The notes under the pieces: model-generated
The model's input: only the letters and a program-made list of their open reading frames with translations
The model's database searches: none
What the model was told of the DNA's origin: nothing
Shown: positions 17,107 through 25,532 of the stretch, piece after piece
Layout of the letters: each line of letters opens with the position of its first letter
Numbering within the stretch: position 1 is the stretch's first letter
Translations under genes and position numbers: made by a program
Source: Alphaproteobacteria bacterium Ga0077535
GTDB taxonomy: Bacteria; Pseudomonadota; Alphaproteobacteria; Caulobacterales; Aquidulcibacteraceae
Direction: 5' to 3'
Assembly (NCBI GenBank): GCA_001464425.1
Contig: LNEK01000022.1
Span: 23,826 to 87,825, forward strand
DNA length: 64,000 bases

Positions 17107-17790
17107 TCATTCTTCGAGTTGCGGGCGCAGCCAGACCCATCGCGTACCTTGGCCGCTGGCGAAAAGACCGCTCAATCGCTCGATGACGACCCGACGTCCC
17201 GCTTCGCGAACGGCGCGTTGAGTGTCGGCGATGCATGTGCGCCTCGCACCCTCAACGTCGGTGACATCCCGAACGCCGCGAATTGGGCCGTCGCGCAGAG
17301 CGTCGGCGCAATCCACGATCATGATCACCCTTAGTTCATGAACGGGATACTCACCGACCGGCACAATGACTGCGTATTGCGGTCGGCTCCTTCGCTGCAC
17401 CTCTAAGGGTAGATACTCGGCAATGTAGAGAGGCGCGTAGTCGTTCCCCAAACGACGCTCGGTCGCGGGTGAAATAATAAAGCGCCACTCGCTTGGCCAT
17501 TCGTCGCCAGCCGCTTCAAGCGGCGGCGTTTGGGGCTCAGCTCTCGTACGATAGAGCCAGGCCCCGTCGTCAAGGCGCGAAAGCTCTACGGGCAAGCAGG
17601 CATCGGGAATGGGCCCTTGGCTCTCTCTGTCGTAGGCGCACCCAGGCCCGACTTGTATCCACAGTCCCTCCGCGAGCGGCGGCGAACCTGCTTGATCGGA
17701 GGGTGAAAACAACGGTCTTTCGGCCGTAAGCGGCACGCACGCGGAGACAACACACAGTGCAAGGATTGGGACAAGACAACGCGCACGCAT
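17107..17790 (-). CDS. Hypothetical lipoprotein
   Basis: A 227-residue protein with a lipoprotein signal, MRARCLVPILALCVVSAC. The rest is soluble, with LWIQVGPGCAYDRESQGPIPDACLPVELSRL near the N-terminus. No family was recognised. The start at 17790 gives a clean signal peptide; AGAGGGG lies about 11 bp upstream. An FNR-type box at 17851-17864 fits a leftward transcript starting about 26 nt before the ATG. It is divergent from the TPR lipoprotein gene. Confidence 0.7.
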   Translation of the reverse strand: MRARCLVPILALCVVSACVPLTAERPLFSPSDQAGSPPLAEGLWIQVGPGCAYDRESQGPIPDACLPVELSRLDDGAWLYRTRAEPQTPPLEAAGDEWPSEWRFIISPATERRLGNDYAPLYIAEYLPLEVQRRSRPQYAVIVPVGEYPVHELRVIMIVDCADALRDGPIRGVRDVTDVEGARRTCIADTQRAVREAGRRVVIERLSGLFASGQGTRWVWLRPQLEE

Positions 17791-17850
17791 GAGGCGCCAC
17801 CCCTCTTGGTTTAAAGCCGTCACAACTTCTTCGAAGAGACCAATCGTTCA

Positions 17851-17864
17851 TTGACGCCAATCAA
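17851..17864. promoter_or_regulatory. FNR/FixK-type box
   Basis: Perfect palindrome TTGACGCCAATCAA in the divergent region between the hypothetical lipoprotein (17790, leftward) and the TPR lipoprotein (18020, rightward). The distance fits the leftward gene best (predicted start near 17816); a rightward transcript would have a leader of about 120 nt. Confidence 0.65.
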
Positions 17865-18019
17865 ACACATCTCGCTCGCGCGCAGAGCGCCCCGCTTTAG
17901 AGAAAGAGCCCCGCTGATCGAGAAGTTGGCGCTCGTCGTCCGCGTACTTGCGCAGAATCAATGCGCGCCTCGAACACTCCCGCGACCGTGCCGCCCTCGC
18001 GCTGAAGGGAGGCTCTTAA

Positions 18020-20035
18020 ATGAACGCCAACACTCGTGCCGCGCTCTCTTTGACGAGCGCGTTGGCAATTGCGGGTTTGCTGAGCGCATGCAGCACAAGC
18101 ACCGCCTTCAGCGCCTCCGGCGCCGCTGCATGTTACGCTCCGACCCTCGCAATCGGCGCGGCGAACGCCGATGACATCGCTACAGCATGCACCCAAGCCT
18201 CGCAGCAGACGCGTCCTAGCGTATCTGCAATTACAAACGCGACATTTCACGCTGGTGTGGCCGAGCGCCTGCTCGGTGAACGCTATCGTGATGCGGGCGA
18301 CGCAATGGAAGCCAACCGCCACTTCGAAGCGGCGGCGCAATTGCTACAGCGCGCCATTTCGCTTGCGCCTGCGACGACAACCGGTCGGCCGCGTCCGCCA
18401 GCCAAGTCCGACGGCATGCTGGAACTGGCGCGGGTCCGCTACGGCCAACGCAATTATCAAGCCGCGCTGGCGCAAATCGATGACGTGTTGCGTCTGCAAG
18501 CCAACCCGGAGAGCGCCATTCACGCGAGCGCGCACTACTTGCGCGGCCTCACGCTGGATGCCGATGGTCACTCGTTTGCCGCCCTTACAGATTGGGGCGT
18601 CCTCGTTGACGATGGACTTGATCGCCACCCTGACGCGGTGGACGCGCGCTGGCGGATAATAGGTGTCGCCACAAAACTTGGCGTTGAGGCGCTCAATCGC
18701 AACAACCGCGCCGATGCTCAGTCCGCGATCGATCTGTTTGTCCGGGCCCAGGACGCCGCCCAAGCCGACGATGGAAATCTTCAGTGGCCGGTCCGATACG
18801 ACGCCAATAGCCCCGTCGAAGAAGCCGACATTTTTATAAACCTAGGTCGCGCGCGTATGGCCTTGGCCGGCTTCAATGGCAGCGACGGCTTCGCTGACTT
18901 CGCGTGCGCAGCGGACGTCGCCGCCCCCGAACTACTCACCCTCGCGCGCGCCGATTTTGTCAGCGCAACGGACCAAGCTCGCAACAATCACCGCGCATGG
19001 CGTTGGCGATCCTGCGCCGAACTTGCGCTTGGCCAAACCAACGCAGCAATTGCCTCCGCCGAAAGCGCCTCTCATTATGCTCCAACGACAGGCGCCGAAC
19101 GCGCCGAGGTCTATCGGATGCTCGGCAGGGCGCAAAGAAGGGCTGACGCGCTCGCCAGCGCCGCCGAAGCTTATGAGGAGGCGCGCCGTCACGCCCCGCA
19201 AGGCACAAGCTTGCTTGGCGGTATTCTCCTTGAAATCGCCGAGGTCTATGAAGCTTCGCATCAAAGCTCATCGGCGCGCGGACATTTGCTTGAAGCGGTC
19301 CATGGCGATCCAAGCAACGCTCTTGCGAACCTCAGGCTCGGCGTCAACTATTTCGCCCCAGACGAAAATCAGCACGACTATCCAAACGCCCAAACCTACC
19401 TTTTGGCGGCCGAACGGCTCACCAATCCGCGCGATACGATGCGTGACACCGATCCACACGAACGCGATCGCACCATACGGGCGCTGGCGCTCTACTATCT
19501 AAGTCGTCTTAGCATTGAGTGGCCAGGGCACTACAATGGCCAAGCCGCTGTCAGCTACGCCGATGAAGCGTTTCAGCTCGACGGCACTGTCGAGAACCGC
19601 GCTCAGGCCTGTCTTGCCCGTGTCCGCGCCGGCAATGTGGGCGCGAGCACGCCAACGCAAGGCTATTGCTCGGCCATTGGACAGGCGGCGCCATCGGCGG
19701 ACGCTTATCTTTATGAGGGCGTCTATTACTTACGTCGGGCCCAGTACCTTCGCGGCGGCGACAACAATCGCATGCTTGAGGCCGCGTATCGCGCGTTCAC
19801 CGAAGGGTTGCGGGTTCTTCGCCCAGGCAGCGACAGACTGATGCAGGCAAAACTGCTGCAGGGACAAGCCACCGCTCAGTACTGCATTGGCTTTGCCCAA
19901 GTAGGCCATGATCTTGAAGAGAGTATCGCCCGCATTATCGGCGGCGAAGATCCAGAACGCGACGCAGAGCAGGCTCACAAATTCTACGACGACTACCGCG
20001 TAATGACCTGTGACGGCAGTGAGCACGCGCACTGA
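18020..20035 (+). CDS. Large TPR-repeat lipoprotein
   Basis: A 671-residue exported protein. MNANTRAALSLTSALAIAGLLSAC is a lipoprotein signal. From about residue 80 the sequence is mostly helical with TPR-like pairs (RYRDAGDAMEANRHFEAAAQLL, RYGQRNYQAALAQIDDVLRL, MLGRAQRRADALASAAEAYEEA, EDA-type spacing), continuing to about residue 480. TPR arrays are protein-binding scaffolds. No catalytic domain was recognised. Two small single-helix membrane proteins follow within 30 bp each, so the three genes probably form a periplasm-facing complex of unknown purpose. Confidence 0.78.
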   Translation: MNANTRAALSLTSALAIAGLLSACSTSTAFSASGAAACYAPTLAIGAANADDIATACTQASQQTRPSVSAITNATFHAGVAERLLGERYRDAGDAMEANRHFEAAAQLLQRAISLAPATTTGRPRPPAKSDGMLELARVRYGQRNYQAALAQIDDVLRLQANPESAIHASAHYLRGLTLDADGHSFAALTDWGVLVDDGLDRHPDAVDARWRIIGVATKLGVEALNRNNRADAQSAIDLFVRAQDAAQADDGNLQWPVRYDANSPVEEADIFINLGRARMALAGFNGSDGFADFACAADVAAPELLTLARADFVSATDQARNNHRAWRWRSCAELALGQTNAAIASAESASHYAPTTGAERAEVYRMLGRAQRRADALASAAEAYEEARRHAPQGTSLLGGILLEIAEVYEASHQSSSARGHLLEAVHGDPSNALANLRLGVNYFAPDENQHDYPNAQTYLLAAERLTNPRDTMRDTDPHERDRTIRALALYYLSRLSIEWPGHYNGQAAVSYADEAFQLDGTVENRAQACLARVRAGNVGASTPTQGYCSAIGQAAPSADAYLYEGVYYLRRAQYLRGGDNNRMLEAAYRAFTEGLRVLRPGSDRLMQAKLLQGQATAQYCIGFAQVGHDLEESIARIIGGEDPERDAEQAHKFYDDYRVMTCDGSEHAH

Positions 20036-20063
20036 TAGGCGCCGCTAAATTGGGAGAACAGAG

Positions 20064-20366
20064 ATGACGACCAGTACACGCCCACGGCTGATATCAAGCG
20101 CCATTTTCGGAATCTTGATCGGCGCCCTCTACATCGCGGTCCTTGGCGGCATCTTGTACTACACCGAGATGCGCGATCGTCACAATGACAGCCTCGCACT
20201 CCAGCTTGAAACTCAAAGCATGCAGCGCGAGCGGCTGCGCGGTCTCGTCAACGAGATCGTCCAAGACAACAAAGACTTGGCCGCGATCGCAGGCCGCCGC
20301 CTGGCGCCGCAGAGCTATCCACTTTCACCCGACCCCTCAGTCGACCCGCGCGACACTCGGCGCTGA
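20064..20366 (+). CDS. Small single-helix membrane protein
   Basis: A 100-residue protein with one N-terminal membrane helix (about residues 12-33, AIFGILIGALYIAVLGGILYY), followed by a soluble tail with MQRERLRGLVNEIVQDNKDLAAIAGRRLAPQSYPL. No family was recognised. GGGAGA lies upstream of the ATG. It sits 28 bp after the TPR lipoprotein and 27 bp before a second protein of the same plan, whose tail also contains a run ending in R(R/Q)LxPxxYP. The shared motif suggests the two are distant paralogues. Confidence 0.65.
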   Translation: MTTSTRPRLISSAIFGILIGALYIAVLGGILYYTEMRDRHNDSLALQLETQSMQRERLRGLVNEIVQDNKDLAAIAGRRLAPQSYPLSPDPSVDPRDTRR

Positions 20367-20393
20367 TATCAGCCGCATCAAGGAGTCACTGCT

Positions 20394-20822
20394 ATGAACG
20401 AGCAATCAAACACCACCAACGCCGCTCCGCTCTGGAACGGATGGGCGATGGGCATGTTTGCGGGCCTAATCGCGCTTTGTGGAATCTTCTTTGGCTGGAC
20501 GAAGACCATACATTTAGACAATCGCTGGGCTCACTTATCGAGCGAGTTTCAGGCCACGTGCAGAGATCAGGAAGTCCTGGGGGCCGTGATTGACGATCTC
20601 ATCGAAGGTGATGGCGGCAATCGCGAACTGCGCGCGGAGTTCCGCCAGCTTGAGCCGCGCGCATATCCTCCGGCGGAAGTCGACGTTTCCGACATAGCTC
20701 CACCAACGTATGACGCTGACAGCGTCACGCGCGTCTTCCCCGAACTTGTCGCCCTGCGGCAATATTCCTGCGAAACACTACCGGCGCCGCACGCACCGAG
20801 CGTCTTCTCTAACCAAGGATGA
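20394..20822 (+). CDS. Small single-helix membrane protein
   Basis: A 142-residue protein with one membrane helix (about residues 14-35, GWAMGMFAGLIALCGIFFGW) and a soluble domain of about 100 residues. The tail shows EVLGAVIDDLIEGDGGNRELRAEFRQLEPRAYP, parallel to NEIVQDNKDLAAIAGRRLAPQSYP in the gene before it. No named family was recognised. AGGAG precedes the ATG. It is the last gene of the TPR module; the region after it converges with the enoyl-CoA hydratase. Confidence 0.65.
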   Translation: MNEQSNTTNAAPLWNGWAMGMFAGLIALCGIFFGWTKTIHLDNRWAHLSSEFQATCRDQEVLGAVIDDLIEGDGGNRELRAEFRQLEPRAYPPAEVDVSDIAPPTYDADSVTRVFPELVALRQYSCETLPAPHAPSVFSNQG

Positions 20823-20844
20823 TCGCAAAGCGGGTTCCTGCAAG

Positions 20845-21639
20845 CTAGTCTCCACTGAACTTTGGTTCACGCCCCTCGAGAAAGGACGCCACCCCTTCAG
20901 CGAAATCGTCGGAGCGCTCCATCAACGCAAATGCTTCAAGATCGCGGTGTGCAGTCGCCTGACTGAGCGCCAAGGCCGCCACGTTCACGTCACGTTTGAC
21001 CATCTTGAGAGCAGTTGGCGGTAGCGCTGCGGCGGCGTTTGCGAACGCCATCGCGCGCGCCAGCGCTTGGCCGTCTTCTGAGACGGCGTCTGCTAAGCCC
21101 CAAGCGAGCGCGGTCGCCGCATCGACCTTTTCGCACAAGGCTGCGAGACGCTTTGCCCGCGCCGGGCCCACGAGGGCGGTCATGCGCGGGATCGAGCCCC
21201 AGCTCATAGTCATGCCGCGGGCTACTTCAGGCACATACACAGTCGCCGATTTCGCCATCACGCGAAGATCGCACGCAACGGCAAGCGCTGCGCCCCCGCC
21301 AACGCACCAGCCCTCGATCGCCACGATGGTGAGCGCGTCAATCTTCTCGAACGCTTCGCACATCTCCGGCCCCATGCGCAGAGAGATTCGGCGATTGGCA
21401 AGTTTGTGAGCGCGCTGCTCGATGCGAGCGGGATCCCTGAGATCGGCGCCAAGTGTGAAATTCTGCGCTTGGCCTGCAAGTATGACAGCGGAGATATCGG
21501 GGCGCGCATGAAAGCTGCGTGCTGCGTCGGTCAGCTGGCGCATCGCGTCCGTTGAAAGGGCGTTGGCCTTGTCGCCTCGATCAAACCGCACAATGGCGAT
21601 GCGGCCGCCAATTTCGATACTGACCGCGGGTTCTGACAT
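20845..21639 (-). CDS. Enoyl-CoA hydratase/isomerase family protein
   Basis: A 264-residue crotonase-fold enzyme. It keeps NALSTDAMRQL, the first oxyanion-hole region AVILAGQAQNFTLGADL, and the second, GWCVGGGAALAVACDLRVM. Crotonases act on acyl-CoA thioesters, most often hydrating enoyl-CoA in fatty-acid breakdown. The residue after CDLR is not the usual start of a full Glu pair, so the exact reaction is open. The start at 21639 removes a polar leader. It follows the monooxygenase gene after 59 bp on the same strand and is probably co-transcribed. Confidence 0.85.
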   Translation of the reverse strand: MSEPAVSIEIGGRIAIVRFDRGDKANALSTDAMRQLTDAARSFHARPDISAVILAGQAQNFTLGADLRDPARIEQRAHKLANRRISLRMGPEMCEAFEKIDALTIVAIEGWCVGGGAALAVACDLRVMAKSATVYVPEVARGMTMSWGSIPRMTALVGPARAKRLAALCEKVDAATALAWGLADAVSEDGQALARAMAFANAAAALPPTALKMVKRDVNVAALALSQATAHRDLEAFALMERSDDFAEGVASFLEGREPKFSGD

Positions 21640-21698
21640 GGCGTTGTGTTTCCCATCGGCGCCGCAACACGGGACATACGAGCGCCAAAGCTCGGACA

Positions 21699-23159
21699 TT
21701 AGACGTAGCCGAACTCGGGGCCGTCAAGATCAATCGCCGGCAGCTCATCCTTCTCGCGCCAATAATCTTGGGTGTGCTGCCACTCATACTTGGCGCCGCG
21801 TTTGGGCATGAGCTGCATGCGGCGCATCAAATAGCCGGGGTTGAAGTTCTCCGGATCGATCCATGGCAAGATCTCCATGTTCTTATCGCCGTCCGGGATC
21901 GCGACTTCGACGCGGCGCGCGCCGTTTTCATCCATGTGCTTCAACAACCGGCAAACAAAACCGCCAAGCAGATCGACGCGCAGCGTCCAGCTGGCGCGGA
22001 AGTAGCCGAACACCCAGACCATGTTCGGCACGCCGGTGAACATCATGCCGCGATAGGTGACCGTATCGGCGAAATCGATCGGCGCCCCATCGACAAAGAA
22101 TGGAATGGCGCCAAGGACACTCAGATTAAAACCGGTGGCCGTTATCACCACATCGGCCTTTAGCTCTTCGCCTGATTTCAAAAGCACGCCCGCTTCTGTG
22201 AAGCGCAAGATCTCGTCGGTCACCATCGTGGCTTTGCCGGCCGCGATGCCCTGAAAGAGATCGCCATCGGGCACAAAAGCGATACGCTGGCGCCATGGTC
22301 GATAATGCGGCGTAAAGTGCTTCATATCGTAATCGGCGCCGAGAAACAGGCGCACGCCAGAAAGCAATTCTTCACGCAGCGGTTCTGGATCTTCGAACGA
22401 ACGGCGCGTGAATTGATCCTGATCGTAGAGGATCTTCTTGCGTGCAACATCGTGGATCGTCATTTCATCCACCCCGATCGAGCGCAGCATTTCGACCAAT
22501 TCGTTGATGTTGCGGCCTGGGATGAAATAGGTCGGTGATCGTTGCAGCACGGTGACGTGCTTTGCGACGGCGGCGATCGCGGGAACGATTGTGGCTGCGG
22601 TGGCGCCCGAACCAATGACGAGCAGCTCCTTGTCTTTAAGATCGATGTCTTTCGGCCACGTCTGCGGGTGAACGATGCGGCCTTTATAATCTCCCATGCC
22701 CGGCCAATCGGGCGTGTAACCCTCTCGATGCTCGTAATAGCCCTGGCACATCCAAAGGAAGTTGCAGGTGAAGACCAATCGCTCTGGCGTATCGGCGCGC
22801 GCGGCTTCCAGCGTCCAAAGATTGGTGTCGCGTGAGAACGCGGCCGAACTGATCTTGTGCTTATAACGAATGTGCGGCGCGAGAGCGTTTTCTTCGATCA
22901 CCTCGCCTAAATAGTCCAGAATTTCCGCAGCTTTGGCGATGGGCGCGCCCAGCCACGGCTTGAAGCGATAGCCAAAGGTGTAAAGGTCGCTGTCAGAGCG
23001 GATGCCAGGATAGGTGTGCGTCAGCCAGGTGCCGCCGAAACTCTCAAGCGCGTCAAGGACGAGGAACGACTTCTCCGGGCATTGCTGCTTCAGGTGATAG
23101 GCCGAACCGATGCCTGAGATGCCGGCGCCCACGATCAGCACGTCGAAATGTTCGCTCAT
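21699..23159 (-). CDS. Flavin-containing monooxygenase (Baeyer-Villiger-like)
   Basis: A 486-residue FAD- and NADPH-dependent monooxygenase. FDVLIVGAGISGIGSAYHL is the FAD Rossmann motif, LLVIGSGATAATIVPAI the NADPH motif, and YKGRIVHPQTWP corresponds to the FxGxxxHxxxWP fingerprint of Baeyer-Villiger and flavin monooxygenases. Such enzymes insert oxygen into ketones or oxidise soft nucleophiles. In-frame ATGs at 23174 and 23165 are alternatives; the GAGAC spacing favours 23159. The gene next to it is an enoyl-CoA hydratase, which suggests breakdown of a ketone or lipid substrate. Confidence 0.88.
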   Translation of the reverse strand: MSEHFDVLIVGAGISGIGSAYHLKQQCPEKSFLVLDALESFGGTWLTHTYPGIRSDSDLYTFGYRFKPWLGAPIAKAAEILDYLGEVIEENALAPHIRYKHKISSAAFSRDTNLWTLEAARADTPERLVFTCNFLWMCQGYYEHREGYTPDWPGMGDYKGRIVHPQTWPKDIDLKDKELLVIGSGATAATIVPAIAAVAKHVTVLQRSPTYFIPGRNINELVEMLRSIGVDEMTIHDVARKKILYDQDQFTRRSFEDPEPLREELLSGVRLFLGADYDMKHFTPHYRPWRQRIAFVPDGDLFQGIAAGKATMVTDEILRFTEAGVLLKSGEELKADVVITATGFNLSVLGAIPFFVDGAPIDFADTVTYRGMMFTGVPNMVWVFGYFRASWTLRVDLLGGFVCRLLKHMDENGARRVEVAIPDGDKNMEILPWIDPENFNPGYLMRRMQLMPKRGAKYEWQHTQDYWREKDELPAIDLDGPEFGYV

Positions 23160-23418
23160 GGACATGTCTCGCAAGGGTCAAACTGAGCTTCAAGCTCCTT
23201 AGCACACGATGCAGCAACCGGCGGTTCGCACACTTGCGCGCAATCAATGCCGCAATGGCGCCCGCGAGCGGCAGACCGGGAGGATTGCGCGCATGTGTTG
23301 GTCAATTGCTTGGCGCCAATCATGGCCCAATCTCGCAAATGGCGCCGAAAGGCTCCATCGACATGCTCGTGAGAGCGCCGCCTTCCGTGCTGACGCTTGG
23401 TATTTCGTAGATCAGCTC

Positions 23419-23432
23419 TTGATCTGGCTCAA
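23419..23432. promoter_or_regulatory. FNR/FixK-type box before arsR-like operon
   Basis: Perfect palindrome TTGATCTGGCTCAA. Its centre lies 41-42 bp before about 23467, so a class II transcript would start there, 24 nt before the ArsR-family ATG. The palindrome CGCATATGCG at 23473-23482 then falls just after the transcript start. Confidence 0.7.
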
Positions 23433-23472
23433 TGCGCCAAAAGCCGCGACCGCGAAGTTAAATGCGCTCCTG

Positions 23473-23482
23473 CGCATATGCG
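23473..23482. promoter_or_regulatory. ArsR-type operator candidate
   Basis: Perfect 10-bp palindrome CGCATATGCG, 8 bp before the start codon of the ArsR-family gene. CATATG-centred palindromes are common ArsR/SmtB-family operators, and the position just after the predicted transcript start suits autorepression. Confidence 0.5.
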
Positions 23483-23490
23483 GTTTTCCC

Positions 23491-23802
23491 ATGATTCGAC
23501 TCCCCTCAATTATCGCGGCCCTGGCCGAACCCACGCGCCTTAGCGCCACGCGTCTGCTCTGGGATGGCGAGGAGCACTGCGTGTGCGAACTCATGGAGCT
23601 CTTGGGCGCCACCCAATCGCGCATGTCACGTCACATGAGCGTGCTTAAAGCGGCGGGCCTCGTGCTCGACAGGCGCGACGCCCAATGGGTCCGCTATCGG
23701 CGCAATCCAAAACTTGATCCGGCTGTCACGCGCATGGTCGCGGCCATCGTGCGCGCGGCGGACGCCTTGGATGAGCCCTTGGGCGCCAGAGACGCCGCAT
23801 GA
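23491..23802 (+). CDS. ArsR/SmtB-family transcriptional regulator
   Basis: A 103-residue winged-helix regulator: LAEPTRLSATRLLWDGEEHCVCELMELLGATQSRMSRHMSVLKAAGLV is the classic ArsR core. ECVCEL-type CxC in helix 3 (here HCVCEL) is the canonical metalloid or redox cysteine pair of ArsR. The start ATG at 23491 begins the conserved domain; upstream in-frame sequence is not conserved in character. It overlaps the permease start by 4 bp (ATGA), so it opens the operon and probably represses it until its cysteines bind arsenic or are oxidised. Confidence 0.9.
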   Translation: MIRLPSIIAALAEPTRLSATRLLWDGEEHCVCELMELLGATQSRMSRHMSVLKAAGLVLDRRDAQWVRYRRNPKLDPAVTRMVAAIVRAADALDEPLGARDAA

Positions 23803-24863
23803 GCAGCCATGCGCCCGCCAATCCGACGCCCCAGGCGTTTGATCGACAGAATCTGCGCTGGGTTGCAGGCGCGGCGTGCTTCATCCTTGTGTGGTTTGCG
23901 ACTTACGGCCAGCTTGTCGCCTTTTCCGAATGGGCGACCTCGCATCTACCGCTCACGCCTGACAGCCGCGCCTACGAAGCGGTGAAGTTCTTCATCTACG
24001 ACACGCCCAAAGTGCTGATGCTGCTGACGCTCGTGGTTTTCGCAATGGGCGTTATCCGCAGCTTCTTCTCGCCTGAGCGCACGCGCGCGCTGTTGGCGGG
24101 TAAGGCCGAGGGCGTAGGCAATGTCGCCGCGGCGGGGCTGGGCATTGTCACGCCCTTCTGTTCTTGCTCGGCCGTGCCGCTCTTTATCGGTTTCGTATCG
24201 GCGGGCGTGCCGCTTGGCGTCACCTTCTCGTTCCTGATAGCGGCGCCCATGGTCAATGAAGTGGCGCTTGGGCTCTTGTTCGCGCTGCTGGGCTGGAAAG
24301 TTGCGCTCACCTATCTGGCTTTCGGGTTGGGCGTCGCCATCGTCGCCGGCTGGGTGATCGGCCGGCTTCATCTGGAGGGATGGCTCGAAGAGTGGGTGCG
24401 CAATGTGCGCGCCGGCGCGGTCGACTTGCCCACTGAGAACACGACGATCGTTGATCGCATCAAAGCCGGCATCGAGGCGGTCAAGGACATTCTCGGCAAA
24501 GTTTGGATTTGGATCATTGCAGGCATCGCCGCCGGCGCGTTCATTCACGGCTATGCGCCGGAGGAACTGCTGGCGTCGATCATGGGCCGCGACGCCTGGT
24601 GGTCAGTGCCAGCCGCCGTGGTGCTCGGCATTCCCATGTATTCCAACGCCGCTGGGATCATTCCTGTGGTCGAGGCGTTGCTCGGAAAGGGCGCTGCTCT
24701 CGGCACGACTCTCGCCTTCATGATGAGCGTGATCGCACTGTCGTTGCCTGAGATGATCATCCTGCGCAAAGTGCTGAGCTTGAAGCTCATCGCCGTTTTC
24801 GTCGCCGTCGTAGGTCTTGGCATTCTGACGGTGGGCTTTCTGTTCAATTTCCTCTTCCCTTGA
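23799..24863 (+). CDS. Permease of the DUF318/ArsP family
   Basis: A 354-residue inner-membrane permease with about eight to ten helices. The conserved core TPFCSCSAVPLFIGFVSAGVPLG and FLIAAPMVNEVAL, and later GIPMYSNAAGIIPVVEALLGKG, define the DUF318/ArsP group. ArsP members export trivalent organoarsenicals, and others travel with thioredoxin-like proteins. The CSCS cysteines inside the first repeat fit a metalloid or thiol-linked substrate. It is translationally coupled to the ArsR gene and followed by a thioredoxin-fold protein. Confidence 0.88.
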   Translation: MSSHAPANPTPQAFDRQNLRWVAGAACFILVWFATYGQLVAFSEWATSHLPLTPDSRAYEAVKFFIYDTPKVLMLLTLVVFAMGVIRSFFSPERTRALLAGKAEGVGNVAAAGLGIVTPFCSCSAVPLFIGFVSAGVPLGVTFSFLIAAPMVNEVALGLLFALLGWKVALTYLAFGLGVAIVAGWVIGRLHLEGWLEEWVRNVRAGAVDLPTENTTIVDRIKAGIEAVKDILGKVWIWIIAGIAAGAFIHGYAPEELLASIMGRDAWWSVPAAVVLGIPMYSNAAGIIPVVEALLGKGAALGTTLAFMMSVIALSLPEMIILRKVLSLKLIAVFVAVVGLGILTVGFLFNFLFP

Positions 24864-24878
24864 AGAAAGGCGCTCCCC

Positions 24879-25115
24879 ATGCGTGACGTCAAAGTTCTCG
24901 GTCCCGGCTGCAAACGCTGCGACACCACGATCGACATGGTCAAGGCCGAGGCCGCGCGGCTTGGCGTTGACGTAAACGTCGAGAAAGTCACGGACTACGC
25001 GCAGATCGCGAGCCATGGCGTCGTCTCTACACCCGGCATCGTGATCGACGGCAAACTGGTGCATGCGGGGGGCCTGCCGAAGTCCGAAGATTTGGCGAAA
25101 TGGCTGAAAAGCTGA
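24879..25115 (+). CDS. Small thioredoxin-fold protein (thioredoxin_3)
   Basis: A 78-residue redox protein of the MTH895/TM0996-like family: VLGPGCKRCDTT holds the CxxC active site, followed by the cis-Pro motif VVSTPGIVIDG. The family pairs with DUF318 permeases in many bacteria, where it probably passes electrons to or from a permease or regulator cysteine. GAAAGGCGC lies upstream of the ATG. The following OsmC gene begins inside its last codons. Confidence 0.92.
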   Translation: MRDVKVLGPGCKRCDTTIDMVKAEAARLGVDVNVEKVTDYAQIASHGVVSTPGIVIDGKLVHAGGLPKSEDLAKWLKS

Positions 25116-25528
25116 TGCTCGAATATCAGGTGAGCGCGCGGCGCGTCGATGCGCATGGCGGCATAGCGCAAACCAAAGCCGCGTCGATCACGCTCGACAC
25201 CGATGTCGCCGGGCGGACGGACGCCTTCAATCCCGCCGAATTGCTGCTCGCATCGATCGCCGCTTGCATGATCAAGGGCGCTGAGCGCGTGGCGCCAATG
25301 ATCAAGTTTGAGCTGCGCGGCATGGACGTGCGCCTGCATGGCGTCCGCCAGGATGCGCCGCCGAAGATGATGCGAATTGATTATGAGATCATCGTCGATA
25401 CGCCGGAGAGCGATCAACGCCTCGACCTGCTGCACAAGAACATTCGCAAGTACGGCACTGTATCCAACACTATCGCCGCCGCCACTGAACTCAATGGCGT
25501 GATCCGTCGCGCGCATGCGGAGACCTGA
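25100..25528 (+). CDS. OsmC family protein
   Basis: A 142-residue OsmC/Ohr-fold protein. FNPAELLLASIAACMIKGAERVAP carries the peroxidatic Cys in the usual AAC context. OsmC-type enzymes reduce organic hydroperoxides using lipoyl or thiol donors. The second cysteine typical of Ohr is not evident, so it is better placed in the broader OsmC group. It overlaps the end of the thioredoxin gene by 16 bp; an internal ATG at 25115 is an alternative start. Its position suggests protection against thiol or peroxide stress. Confidence 0.9.
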   Translation: MAEKLMLEYQVSARRVDAHGGIAQTKAASITLDTDVAGRTDAFNPAELLLASIAACMIKGAERVAPMIKFELRGMDVRLHGVRQDAPPKMMRIDYEIIVDTPESDQRLDLLHKNIRKYGTVSNTIAAATELNGVIRRAHAET

Positions 25529-25532
25529 TCTC

